Shown here: one piece after another, positions 1-11,187 of the stretch
Position numbering within the stretch: position 1 is the stretch's first letter
Layout: the number at the start of each line of letters is the position of its first letter
Source: Cordia subcordata
Taxonomy: Eukaryota > Streptophyta > Magnoliopsida > Boraginales > Cordiaceae
Direction of reading: 5' to 3'
Assembly (NCBI GenBank): GCA_028554755.1
Contig: JAPTOF010000005.1
Location: forward strand, 17,892,001-17,956,000
DNA length: 64,000 nucleotides
Notes under the pieces: generated by a model
What the model saw: the letters and a program-made list of their open reading frames with translations, nothing else
Database searches by the model: none
Told to the model about the DNA's origin: nothing
Program-made: the position numbers and the translations under genes

Positions 1-232
1 AATCCAATTTAACGTCTCGATATATATATGTGGGTCTATACATGTCTGTGTGCATTTGTGCTTCGGGTTGCAGAGGTAACAAAGTAGTTTTAGCCACCAC
101 CTATTCAAGTTTTGGACTTAGAGTGTTTGTCCCTTCTCCTGTTGACACAATTTAGGTATTGCAGTCCCTTAGCCGAACTTCTGTCCACGCTAGTGAGTTC
201 CGCAAAAATCACCTTCGAGTAGTTTCTTGTTT
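1..232. other. AT-rich flank, no gene seen
   Basis: No convincing coding region or repeat was recognised here. It precedes a three-copy tandem repeat. Confidence 0.4.
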
Positions 233-510
233 GTCCTTTAGTAATAGCTATCTTGTTGTCGACCTTATTGTCCATCGATTCACTAAAGTCATAAGGCCTT
301 AATTATGATTTTGGTTATGTATTTGTTCTTTGATGATCGCTGTCTTGATGTCGACCTTATTGTTCATCGACCTCATTAAAGTCATTGGGTCTTAATTATG
401 ATTTTGGTTCCGTGTGTGTCCTTTGGCGATCACTATCTTGTTGTCGACCTTATTGTTCATCGATCCTACTCAAGTCATCGGGTCTTAATTATGATTTGGC
501 AACTAAAGAT
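233..510 (+). repeat. Three tandem copies of a ~92-bp unit
   Basis: Three units begin near 233, 325 and 418, so the period is about 92-93 bp. Each contains a conserved core reading TGTCGACCTTATTG, followed by a CATCGA motif and a TTAATTATGATTT end. The short reading frames across this block use repeat sequence and resemble no known protein. The function is unknown. Confidence 0.75.
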
Positions 511-1224
511 TTTTATTTAACAAACCTTTTTTTGTCGATATCCTTAAAGTCAATTATTCAGCCAGTAACTCTCAAATTCTTTCTCTTTCTTTCTTTCTTT
601 TTTTCCTTTTCGTTTGGGTAGGATAGAATTAATTATCTCATCTGTTCGAATTTCTTCTTTTCTTTTTCTTGATTTCTGGTTACGAAAATTCCAAACTCAT
701 CAACTTTATATAAATCTGGTTAATTGCATTTTAAAGGAATGACAATAATCCACTTAATTACAAACAAATTCTGTGAGCAAGTTTAATTTTAGAATTATCA
801 AACATATAATTCAACAGCTCAATAATTTCGAAAATTTGGTAAGACACACACAAGGTTTGGTGCCCAATAATCTTTTGTGTTTTTGCTTTTGATGTCATTA
901 TCTAATTAAACAAGAGAAAAGAAATCTCATCCTTACAACTTAGGAGGAAAAAGTTACTTAAGTCCTTTTCACTACTTTTCTTTCCTTAAAGTCATTGTAC
1001 TATGTTGTTAAACCCAACCTAATTTCTCGTTCTCTGTAGAATTTTAAGCCAAAACTTTTATTTGTCGAGAAAGTAATCTCAACTAGTTAATTTAGCCGCT
1101 CGTTTCTATGTTGTTAGACTACTTTATAAAATAAAGAAAACAAGATATTGTAATTAGTGTATGTTATTGTATTAATTCATATTTTTTCTATAAGAAATAT
1201 TATATTATTCATTTTCTAAACACA

Positions 1225-1229
<5 letters not shown>

Positions 1230-1256
<27 letters not shown>

Positions 1257-1321
1257 TAAGAGGTAGGTAAATTTGTATAATATAATTTTAGTGATAGGTC
1301 ATGGACTCACTGGCAAATTTC

Positions 1322-1380
<59 letters not shown>
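1230..1380. repeat. (AT)n and (CA)n(TA)n microsatellites
   Basis: A pure AT run lies near 1232-1254. A compound CA then TA run lies at about 1321-1378. Copy B of the duplication (near 16590-16676) has a different TA/TACA structure at the matching place, so the locus is length-variable. Confidence 0.85.
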
Positions 1381-1385
<5 letters not shown>

Positions 1386-1516
1386 CAGCTTTATAAAGAT
1401 AATAATTGATTTTTTAACCCATGAAGAATCGTCATTATTACAGATGCAATTAAGTCTCACGCAAATAATTCTCTTTTGCTTTTCATATTATAATTGCAAC
1501 TGTGCTCCTGCTTTTA

Positions 1517-1732
1517 AGGCATGTTTAGGATTGGATTTTTTTCCAACTTAGGAAAAGCACTTTTTTTTTTTGGAAAAAGGAATTTTTTTTTACAATAACA
1601 ATTTGGTTTGACTTGCAAAAAAGTTAAAACTTTAAAAAAAGACTTAAATATAACTTTTTAAAAAACTAAAATTTTTAACTTTTAAAAAAAATACAGTATT
1701 TTTTTCAAAAATTGCTAAAAAAAAATACTTTC
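1517..1732 (+). mobile_element. PIF/Harbinger (Tourist)-type MITE
   Basis: This is a 216-bp AT-rich non-coding element flanked by direct TTA repeats at 1514-1516 and 1733-1735. The left end AGGCATGTTTAGGATTGG resembles the ends of sister copies at 10548, 40389 and 48871. Copy B of the segmental duplication has the uninterrupted site (CTGCTTTTAGTAGCATC near 16802), which proves the insertion and its 3-bp target duplication. Confidence 0.8.
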
Positions 1733-2050
1733 TTAGTAGCATCATTAGGCAGATTGGTTGCTTTCTTTTAAGTGGTTTACCTGTTGAATCACCATCAAAT
1801 TAAGCTTACGAGCTTGTTTTAGCAAGAAAAAGAGTTAGGTTTCGTTAAAAAGAGAGGTGCATAAGTGTTTGGTTATATCTAAAATTGAGTTGTGAGTGAC
1901 TCAAAATAGAGTTTTAGAAAAATATCCACTATGCTGTTTTTCCAAATTGCGTTTTACAAATAAAAGATTTACAATATATTCTTTTATGATTAAAGATTAA
2001 ATATATTACTTACACAAATTTAAAAACTTTAGTGTCTCAAAAGAATAAAA

Positions 2051-3024
2051 TGTTAGTTTAGAATGCTTTAACATGAGGTCAAAGCAATATTGACTCAATT
2101 TTTGAGTTAGGTCCCGCACGTCAAAAGGGTCTGTTGTTGATATCGTTACGTTCCTTGTTTCGAATGGATTAACATGATATATTTACATGTTAAAAACGGA
2201 TTAAAGGTGAATGAGAAATTAGCAACCAAAGTTGAGTGGGTTACTAGTTTGGTTGTTAGATTTGGTTATCTGTGGGATTGTATCCCACATAGGAAAACCA
2301 TTAAATTTTTCTCACTTTATATATAGATTCCTTTATGAGGTGTGCCAGTGAGGCATATGGAGGGAAGACTATACATGGTGGGCGTGGTACTAAACCCACC
2401 ACACACGAGCGCGCGCCCGCACCGCACCGCACGGCCGGTCCGGGCGCGGGGACGCGGCGCGATGATTTTTCACTCCGGTTTGTATTTTTTTTTGGGAAAA
2501 GACTCAAACACCTGAAGAGTTTGAGGAGGACGTAACTGATATATTAAAGCTCGGGATTTACTTTTTAGCACGTTGGCATCAGGTGAGCTTATTTTGTGGA
2601 CGTTTTTGACTGTTGGAGGAACATGTTTATGGCTCCTTAATGGCTATTTGTCGATCGCTCCTCTTTGCTCCTCTATATTGAGCCGTGTCTAGAAGGTGAC
2701 AGGGATACAGTAGCATTCTAGTATTAGCATATAGTGTAATAGTATAAGCATTTTGCTAGTCGTTTTCCCTCATACAGAGAGTCCTCGCTCGTTCACTGGC
2801 TCTTGCTTGTGTGCTACCATAGTCAAGAGGTATAGTCGTTGTATCACGGGAAGGATACGCCATAACCTTTAGATCAGAGAAAGGGCGTAAATCCTTTAAG
2901 GAAATCGTGTATCTCGAGCCTCGACTAATTTTGCTTATTTCTTCTTTATTTGTTATTTCCAGTTCAGTTTTCTATTTGCCTTGTTACTATTTCTGCATTC
3001 TATTACTATTACTAGTTTCTAACA
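2051..3024 (+). repeat. 5' LTR of the Copia element
   Basis: It begins TGTTAG and ends CTAACA, and is nearly identical to 8085-9080 except for a GC-rich block at about 2398-2462 that has diverged strongly. The probable TATA box is weakened here (TATATTGA near 2674) compared with TATATATA in the 3' LTR. The segment 2887-2900 is exactly complementary to 3027-3040, just downstream of the LTR. Confidence 0.95.
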
Positions 3025-3221
3025 GTCTTAAAGGATTTACCTTTACATTATTCTATATTTTACGGGTTTGATAAACTGTAGTATCTATTGCTTACAGATT
3101 TTCAAATTTGTATCAAACAGAAACTAGTTTTTGTTCACTACTGGTTTAAATTATTTATTATACAGGTTAACTAATTTCGGTTGGTTGAGTGCAGGAATTC
3201 TTATAACCTTTACTTTCAATC

Positions 3222-4480
3222 ATGTCTGGAAATAACGAAACTCAAACTGGAAATAATGATGAAGTCCAATTTGTGGATAACACCCAAACTTAGACTGCTA
3301 GAACGAGTGTGACTGGGGTTTCCATTGCTACCCCGAATGTTACTGTGACTGCTGGGGACACCCCAACAGGAGTTACCATGATTTGGAATGTTGGAATTAC
3401 TCCAACAGCTAATATGACTGCAGGTGTTCTGGATCTGCGAGGATTCAGCGATTTGGAGCCGCGATCGACTTCAGTTCATTTGGACAAGCCAATAATATTG
3501 CTGGTTCAAGCAATGGCTTTGGGGGAACTGGAAATATAGCTGGTTCGAGCAATGTTTTTGGAGGCAGGCCTATATTTGGGACAACCAACTATGCACCTCC
3601 ACCTCCACATGCTGAGAAGCCAGAAAAGTTTTCTGGCAAAGACTTCAAAACATGGCAGCTTCAAATGGAATTTTATCTCACAACTTTGGGGCTGTTCATG
3701 TATGTGCAGCAAGATTCTCCATCCTTGGGGGATAACCCGGATATGCAGACGGTGGCGGCTGTGGATGCTTGGAAGCACAGCGATTTCCTTTGTCGAAATT
3801 ATATTTTGAATTGTTTAGAAACTTCCTTGTATAAAGTACATGCTAAATGTAAAACAGCTAAGGAAGTATGGATGTCTTTAGAGGATAAGTATGAGCTAGA
3901 AAGTGCTAGCACGAAGAAATTCGTAGTGACTAGATTTCTAGAATTCTCTATGATGATTCTAAACCGTGATGTCACAGTACAAGAATACCAGTGATCATCC
4001 AAGAACTCCATCTTTGAAGGGATGCCACAGGTTGAACAATTCCAAGTGGCTGCCTTAATAGATAAATTGCCCGCTGGTTGGAGTGAGTTTAAAAATCACC
4101 TCAAACACAAGCAACAGGAGATGACAATGAAAAACTTAATCCTGCGGCTTAGAATTGAGGAAGAAAATCGTTCAACTAGCAAATGGGGCATGCATGGTGG
4201 TATGAAATCCAAGGCCCACATGGTGGAACATGGTTCAAATCCCAACAAAAAGAGAAAGTTCACTAGTCAAGCTAATCGTGGGCAAAAAGGGAAGACATTT
4301 GCTGGGAAACCCAAAGCTGACAAGAAGCAGTTCAATGGGACGTGTTATATCTGTGACAAAACTGGTCACAAGGTAAAGGATTGCAGGTTGCGCAAGAGAA
4401 AAGCCTTAGCAACTGTCGTAGAAGACCTAGAAGGCGACGTGTCTGATTTAAATATCTCAGCAGTGGTGTCAGAAGTGAAC
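3222..4480 (+). pseudogene. gag: Copia gag (nucleocapsid) pseudogene
   Basis: The ATG at 3222 opens a short frame that stops at about 3291. Gag-like sequence resumes in other frames from about 3300 and in frame from 3665. An in-frame TGA at 3992-3994 interrupts it, and the frame then continues to the nucleocapsid. Visible hallmarks are a gag core (LIDKLPAGWSEFKNHLKHK, near 4055-4110) and a CCHC zinc knuckle CYICDKTGHKVKDC (CX2CX4HX4C) starting at 4343. In intact relatives Gag forms the cytoplasmic virus-like particle and the knuckle binds element RNA. Here at least two stops and a frame change prevent a full product. Confidence 0.9.
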
Positions 4481-5897
4481 ATGGTGGGTAATCCTAAACA
4501 ATGGTTCATTGACACAGGGGCAACTAGACACGTTTGTTCTGAGAAAAGGCTATTCTCTTCCTACACAGCTAATACCGGGAAGAAGTCTTGTACATGGGAA
4601 ATTTTGCAACTTCCCAAGTGGTAGGTACAGAAATGTGGTTCTAGAGATGACCTCGGCATTGTCGACACTTAAGAATGTTCTGCATGTTCCTGAGATTAGG
4701 AAAAATCTAGTATCCGGTTCTTTGTTAGGTAAAGCCGGACTCTCTATGCTGTTTAGTGCTGATAAAGTTGTAATCAAGAAGGGATATGATTTTGTGGGTA
4801 AGGGCTATCTCTATGAGGGGATGTACAAGCTAAGTGTTAGAGCCCAAATCCCAAAAGGAAATGTAACTGCTGGGCCTTCTGGCCAAAATGAGATTAATAA
4901 AATTGTTCCTTCTGCATACTTCTTTGAATCTCCTACTTTATGGCATGAGAGGTTGGGACATGTAAACTTTGATTCTCTAAACAAACTTGTAAAAATGGGA
5001 CTAATCCATGGAGTGGATTTTTCTAATCATAAAAAATGTGAAGTTTGTGTAGAATCAAAATTAACTAGAACTTCTTTCAAATCAGAGAAAGAATCACGTA
5101 ACCTCTTGGATTGATTCATAGTGATATTTGTGACTTAAAATTTGTGCAAACAAGAGGCGGTAAAAAATATTTTATAACTTTTATCGATGATAGCACAAGG
5201 TATTGTTATGTATATTTACTAAGATCCAAAGATGAGGCTTTGGAGGCTTTTAAACAATACCAAGTTGAGGTGGAAAATCAACTAGGGAAGAAGATCAAAA
5301 CTTTGAGAAGTGATAGGGGTGGAGAGTACGTATATCCTTTTGAAGCTTATTGTCTGAACAAGGAATAATACACCAAACAACAGCTCCTTATTCTCCACAA
5401 CAAAATGGGGTTGCTGAACGCAAAAATAGAACTCTCAAAGAAATGATGAACGCCTTGTTGATAAATTCTGGTCTACCTCAGAACTTGTGGGGGGAAGCAG
5501 TTTTGACTGCAAATCATGTTTTGAATAAAATACCCCACAAGAAACTTGAAAAAACTCCGTATGAATTGTGGAAAAATAGACCGTCTTCATACAAATATTT
5601 AAGAGTGTGGGGCTGTTTAGCTAAAGTAGGAGTTCCTACTCCTAAAATGGTCAAAATAGGACCAAAGACAGTTGACTGTATTTTCATTGGATATCTGTGA
5701 GCAGTCTGCGTATAGATTTCTTGTACATAAATCAGAAATTTCTGACATTCACGAGAATACAGTAATTGAATCTCGAAATGCTGAGTTTTTTGAGACGACA
5801 TTTCCATATAAAGGGTCAAAAGAATCAAATTCTTCTGAACCCAGTTCGTCTAAAAGGGATCTTGACCATTCAAATGTAGATAAAGAGGCTACTGACT
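4481..5897 (+). pseudogene. pol: Copia protease-integrase pseudogene
   Basis: The protease active site is visible as WFIDTGATRHVC near 4502-4537 (Asp-Thr-Gly). A frameshift near 4600 moves the frame. The integrase zinc-binding region follows: LWHERLGHVNFDSLNKL near 4940, then CEVC. A second shift near 5110 leads into the catalytic core (IHSDICDLK and FIDDSTRY, two acidic residues). A third near 5350 leads to PYSPQQNGVAERKNRT with the catalytic Glu. Another shift lies near 5690. The domains are recognisable and complete in order, but the reading frame is broken at least four times. Confidence 0.93.
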
Positions 5898-7509
5898 CAT
5901 GAACCTAGACGTAGTAAAAGGGCAAGAACTTCTACGTCTTTCGGGCCTGACTTTATAACATTTATGTTAGAAAGTGAGCCCAGAACTTTCAAGGAAGCTA
6001 TGTCTACTCCTGAGGCACCTCTTTGGCAAGAGGCGGTGAATAGTGAAATTGAGTCTATCATGCACAACCATACTTGGGAATTAGTGGATCTACCTTTTGG
6101 AAATAAGCCTTTAGGGTGTAAATGGATTTTCAGAAGGAAGATGAAAGCGGATGGATCAATAGACAAATATAAGGCCCGATTGGTTATAAAAGACTATAAT
6201 CAAAAGGAGGGTCTAGATTATTTTGACACGTATTCACCGGTAACTAGAATTACATCTATTCGAATGTTGATAGCTATTGCAACTATATATAGTTTGGAGA
6301 TACATCAAATGGATGTAAAAACGGCTTTCTTGAATGGAGATCTAAAAGAGGAGATCTATATGGAACAACCTGAAGGGTTTGTAGTTCAGTCAAGAGAAAA
6401 AGTGTGTAAGCTTGTGAAATCTCTTTACGGCTTAAAACAAGCACCTAAGCAATGGCATGAGAAATTTGATCAAGTCATGCTTGTAAATGGGTTCAAAATC
6501 AACGAGTGTGACAAGTGTGTTTATTGGAAAGGAACAGATCAGAATTTTGTCATTGTTTGCCTTTATGTAGACGATATGCTTATTATGGGAAAGAATAATG
6601 AAGCGATTGTGTCTACAAAGAAGATGCTCTCTCGAAATTTTGAAATGAAAGACATGGGTGTTGCTGATGTAATCCTGGGCATAAAAATTACCAAAACACC
6701 TGAAGGTCTAGCCTTGTCTCAATCTCATTACATCGAGAAAATACTGAACAAGCATAATAACGGTGACATTGGGGTTGCGAAGACTCCTTTAGATGTAAGT
6801 GTACATCTAAGAAAAAATACAAGTGAAGGGATATCTCAATTGGAGTACTCCCGAATCATTAGGAGTCTAATGTACGTTATGAATTGTACTAGACCCGACA
6901 TAGCCTGCGCTGTGAATAGGCTAAGTAGATACACTAGTAATCCAAGTCAAGAACATTGGGTTGCACTAATCGAGTCTTAAGATACTTGAGATATACCGTG
7001 AAATACGCGTTGCACTATACTACTTTTCCAGTGTGTTAGAAGGATATAGTGACGCGAATTGGATATCGGACACAAAGACTCAAGATCCACAAGTGGATAC
7101 GTCTTTACCTTAGCCGAGCAGTGTTTCATGGAAATCCTCTAAGCAGACATGTATAGCCAGATCCACTATGGAGTCTGAATTTATTGCTTTAGACAAAGCT
7201 GGAGAAGAAGCAGAATGGCTTCGACAATTCTTAGAGGACGTTCCATGTTGGTCAAAACCTGTAGCTGCTGTTAGTATTCATTGTGATAGTCAATCAGCGA
7301 TTGACAGGGCACAAAGTGTTATGTATAATGGTAAGTCTAGGCATATACGCCGTAGACATCACACTATTAAGCAATTGCTCTCAAATGGGATTATCACTTT
7401 AGATTATGTAAAGTCTAAGGATAATATTGCGGATCCACTCACCAAAGGTGTAAATAGAGAGCAAGTTCTTAAGTTGTCGAGTGGAATGGGTCTGAAGCCT
7501 ATAGAGTAA
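5898..7509 (+). pseudogene. pol: Copia reverse transcriptase-RNase H pseudogene
   Basis: The longest open stretch (5964-6980) encodes a typical Copia RT. It has the entry motif GCKWIFRRKMKADGSIDKYK, QMDVKTAFLNGDL, LYGLKQAPKQWHEKFD and the catalytic box YVDDM near 6568. The frame stops at 6980, in the connection region. RNase H resumes in another frame from 7168, with [26 protein letters not shown] and [13 protein letters not shown], and ends with TAG... codons near 7509. The catalytic residues visible in RT are intact; loss of function comes from the frame breaks rather than active-site change. About 575 bp of non-coding 3' sequence separates it from the 3' LTR. Confidence 0.95.
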
Positions 7510-8084
7510 TTAAAAAGGTCATTATAATTGTCAACCCTACCTCACGATGTGAGATCCTGAATCTTGGTTCAAAGGAAACCTGGATTATGTATGACCTTAT
7601 TCAAGCCTGGGGTATAAGCCACCTTTACCCATTCCTATGACAAGCGAGATAGTGCACTGTGGGGTATAGGATAAGCTTAGCTTTTAATGATCTTTGTAGC
7701 TTGGGAAAACCAAGTGGAGTATAGCAGATACTCTTCACGAAGAATCACCTATATGAGTAAGGAGGGCCGCTCCTAAGAGAATTGTAGGCTGAATTCTCCG
7801 AGTACTCATGAATACCGGAATTGTTCAGGCCAAAATGAACACAACCGTGAGAACTAAAAGTGTATTAAGAGATGCCGTGTGTATCGTTGTCTTGATTTAC
7901 ACTAAAATTGAACAGTTCAAAGCATCCAATCTACTGGTCAGCGAGTAAATTCGATGGTATACACTAAGGAAGGTTCAAAGCCAAAAGCTACCTATCCTGA
8001 GGCAGTATTTCTTTCCGGACTCTCTCTTGCATTTGCATTTGCATATTTGCATAGTAGTCAGCTAATTTTCATTCATGTGGGGAA

Positions 8085-9080
8085 TGTTAGTTTAGAATGC
8101 TTTAACATGAGGTCAAAGCAATATTGACTCAATTTTTGAGTTAGGTCCCGCACGTCAAAAGGGTATGTTGTTGATATCGTTACGTTCCTTGTTTCGAATG
8201 GATTAACATGATATATTTACATGTTAAAAACGGATTAAAGGTGAATGAGAAATTAGCAACCAAAGTTGAGTGGGTTACTAGTTTGGTTGTTAGATTTGGT
8301 TATCTGTGGGATTGTATCCCACATAGGAAAACCATTAAATTTTTCTCACTTTATATATAGATTCCTTTATGAGGTGTGCCAGTGAGGCATATGGAGAGAA
8401 GACTATACATGGTGGGCATGGTACTAAACCCACCACACGCGCGCAGACAAAGAAGGCACGGCTCGGCTCGGCCGGGCCGGGTCCGGGGACGCGGTGTGGG
8501 TGTGGCACGATTTTTCACTCCGGTTTGTATTTTTTTTTGGGAAAAGACTCAAACACCTGAAAAGTTTGAGGAGGACGTAACTGATATATTAAAGCTCAGG
8601 ATTTACTTTTTAGCACGTTGGCATCAGGTGAGCTTATTTTGTGGACGTTTTTGACTGTTGGAGGAACATGTTTATGGCTCCCTTAATGGCTATTTGCTGA
8701 CTGCTCCCCTTTGCTCCACTATATATAGCCGTGTCTAGAAGGAGACAGGGATACAGTAGCATTCTCGTATTAGCATATAGTGTAATAGTATAAGCATTTT
8801 GCTAGTCGTTTTTCCCTCATACAGAGAGAGTCCTGCGCTTCTGGTTCGCCGGCTCTTGCTTCGGTGTGCTACCATAGTCAAAAGGTATAGTCGTTGTATC
8901 CTGAGAAGGATACGCCATAACCTTTAGCACTGTAGAAGGGGCGTAAATCCTTTAAGGAAATCGTGTATCTCGAGCCTCGACTAATTTTGCTTATTTCTTC
9001 TTTATTTGTTATTTCCAGTTCAGTTTTCTATTTGCCTTGTTACTAATTCTGCATTCTATTACTATTACTAGTTTCTAACA
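8085..9080 (+). repeat. 3' LTR of the Copia element
   Basis: It starts at TGTTAG directly after a GTGGGGAA purine tract and ends CTAACA, followed by the target duplication TAAAA. It carries an intact TATATATA box at 8720-8727. The GC-rich segment at about 8431-8507 differs in sequence and length from its counterpart in the 5' LTR, while the rest matches with few changes. Confidence 0.95.
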
Positions 9081-9700
9081 TAAAAAAATAAATTTCAAAA
9101 TTCAAAATTAAAACTAAAAAATTTATAAAATAAAAATAAAAATTATGAATTTAGAAAATTAGCAAATTAAAAATTAAATATTGCAAAACATAAAAATAAA
9201 AATAAAAATAAGAATTTTAAAAATAAAAAATTACAAAAAATTTATAAACTAAAAAATCTAAAATATTGAAATCAAATAAATAAATCATAAACAACACTTT
9301 AAACAACAATTTTAACCAAATAAGTCCCAAGCTACTTTTTAATTGAACAACAATTTTATAAAATTAAATAACTCTTTCTTAACCATATGTTTGAATTCTG
9401 CACTTTTTAAAATAATAATATGGTATTGAAATAGCAACGCCAAAGTGGCCGAAAGTAGAATGATTACTCATCCGTACATGTGATTTTTCCCTTTTACTCT
9501 TTTGTTAAGCTAGTGGTATGTCTCTTATTTTTAATGGTGAGTGGTCTTGGAATTCATTTTTATTAGTTACATGTAACATGTAATCGGCCTTTGGCCTCTC
9601 TAAAAAAGAAAAAAAAAAAAACTACTTTATCATAATTTGGGTCCTATTGGAAATCTGGCTTTTTAAAGAGGTTTAACTTTTACTTGTCCAAGGATATAGG
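9081..9700 (+). repeat. Segmental duplication, copy A, right part
   Basis: This resumes the duplicated sequence after the Copia insertion. It matches, by eye, about 17150-17680: an A-rich stretch, then ATCAAATAAATAAAT, TTAACCAAA(C/T)AAGTC, GAAATAGCAA(C/T)GCCAAAGTGG and GTAGAATGATTACTCATCCG. No coding sequence is seen. Confidence 0.75.
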
Positions 9701-10547
9701 CTCTGTTTGGCCTAGTTGTGTATATGTCTGTTTGATCTAAAAAAATAACTAAATTCGTATGAACCATACTGCGGTCTTTTCAAAGGTAGTCAAACTTGTT
9801 GTGGTGTAAAAATTCACTCATCATTCCTATAATAACTAAAAATAAGTATATGTCCGTTTGGTCTGAAAATTTGTCATTTTTAGATGACAAAAGAGAGGGC
9901 GTGTGTTTATTTTTAGTCGACAATGTATTGAGAAAAATGGTAATTCTTTTTTGAATGGAAAGTGAAACATATATATATTCAGCGACCATAAGAAGCTTAT
10001 GAGAGAATTTTTGGTACAACATGGAGGTCCAATACAATTTCTTTTTAAAAAATAACAATGTTAAAAACTTATGATAGAGTTTTTCATTTAATTTCCATCC
10101 GAAGTTTTTAAGATTAACAATCTTCTTTGAGACAACCTTTGTACTCATTAGTCCTTATACTGTACACCTTTCTCATTATGCACCGTGAGTATTGCATTCC
10201 TCGTAGTACGTGACCAATACGTTCATTCAACACTTAAATATTATATATTTACAAGTTTTAAATATTCATAACTATTATCTTATATGTTCACAACTGAATG
10301 TTCACAGGTCTTATATAATTTATTCACAACTTTTACTTTACTAGTTTTAAATATTAAAATATTACATTATATATTCACAAACAAATGTTTACAAATTTTA
10401 GATTATAAGCCTACAAAACAATATTTGCATGTTAATGTGTCCTCAACCATGGTAGTGGATTTCGACAAAACTATGATTAGAGAATAAAAGAACAAAATAT
10501 CAAATACTTCATTTGCGTTATTTTCTTTCGATGGAGCATTAGCTTTA
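9701..10547. other. Intergenic, nothing recognised
   Basis: AT-rich sequence. A 122-codon reading frame on the minus strand (9780-10148) is Lys/Phe/Leu-rich, resembles no known protein and has no gene context, so no gene is called. Confidence 0.4.
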
Positions 10548-10774
10548 AGGCCAGTTTAGATTGGGTTTTTTTTTAAGGAAAAACACTTTTTTCTTGAAAA
10601 AATTATATTAAATTTATAATAACTATTTGATTTGACTTCCAAAAAAGTTAAAATTTTGAAAAAAGCTCAAATACAACTTTTTTAATAAGCTAGAATTTTC
10701 AAATTTTTTTTAAAAAATATTTTTTAAAAAATGTTAAAAAAAACACTTTTAAAAAAGTCAATTCAAATGTGCTC
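10548..10774 (+). mobile_element. Tourist-type MITE
   Basis: This is a 227-bp element flanked by TTA at 10545-10547 and 10775-10777. Its interior (AATTATATTAAATTTATAATAACTATTTGATTTGACTT-like, with AAAAAGTTAAAATTTTGAAA) follows the same order as the copies at 1517, 40389 and 48871. It has no coding capacity. Confidence 0.75.
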
Positions 10775-10777
10775 TTA

Positions 10778-11035
10778 GAATCATACAATTTCCTCATCAA
10801 TTTCTTATACACCTCCACATCATCATCTTAATCCCGAAATTCTTTTTAACAATTTCATTTATAAATTATAACTACCCAATCATTTAAAACCTAAAAAGAG
10901 TTTTATCTAGACAACACAATATAAGAACATCAAATATACCATGTGTACTTTTAGAAGATCAGTTGAGAGAGAGGGAAAAGAGGGAGAGAGAAAGAAATTG
11001 GGAAGAAGTCCGATAAGAAAGAAAAAAGTTGAGAT

Positions 11036-11080
<45 letters not shown>

Positions 11081-11187
11081 GAGAGAATGTTTCATGCTTT
11101 CAAAGGAGCAGGGTAGCCAGTGAGACGTAAGAGCATGGTAAAGTTTGCAATGGCTGATTGATGTCAGCCTTTTTCAGGCGTCAATCG
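10778..11187. other. Intergenic with a GA-rich tract and (TA)n
   Basis: A purine-rich GAGAGGGAAAAGAGGGAGAGAG-like tract lies near 10970-11000 and a TA run near 11042-11074. Nothing else is recognised. Confidence 0.5.

Larger units (their letters stand above)
487..2050 (+). repeat. Segmental duplication, copy A, left part
   Basis: This stretch is collinear, by eye, with 11188-12270 and 16440-17150. Shared landmarks include TTAATTATGATTT, a TTCTTGATTTCTGGT block, ACAACTT(A/G)GGAGGAAAAA, GTGATAGGTCATGGACTCA and GATTGGTTGCTTTCTTT. Copy A differs from copy B by a MITE at 1517-1732, a CA/TA microsatellite and about 235 bp near 960-1195. The duplication continues at 9081 on the other side of the Copia element. 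No gene is seen inside it. Confidence 0.8.
2051..9080 (+). mobile_element. Complete but decayed Ty1/Copia LTR retrotransposon
   Basis: This is a 7,030-bp element with two LTRs (974 and 996 bp), each running from TGTTAG to CTAACA. It has a perfect 5-bp target duplication, TAAAA, at 2046-2050 and 9081-9085. The internal order is gag with a CCHC knuckle, protease, integrase, reverse transcriptase, RNase H. Integrase before RT is diagnostic of Copia and rules out Ty3/Gypsy and pararetroviruses. The reading frame is broken several times, so the copy cannot make its own proteins. A purine-rich tract (GTGGGGAA) directly precedes the 3' LTR. No tRNA-type primer-binding site begins after the 5' LTR; a 14-nt self-complementary segment lies there instead. 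It inserted into copy A of a segmental duplication; copy B lacks it. Confidence 0.95.

Noticed and set aside
385..621. 78-codon plus-strand frame
   Set aside because: It lies in a tandem repeat and ends in a T-rich stretch with no protein-like motif.
1273..1551. 92-codon frame with poly His-Thr and Ile-Tyr runs
   Set aside because: It is produced by the CA and TA microsatellites.
5898..7509. Endogenous pararetrovirus reverse transcriptase
   Set aside because: An integrase precedes RT and paired LTRs with a 5-bp duplication bound the element, which is Copia.
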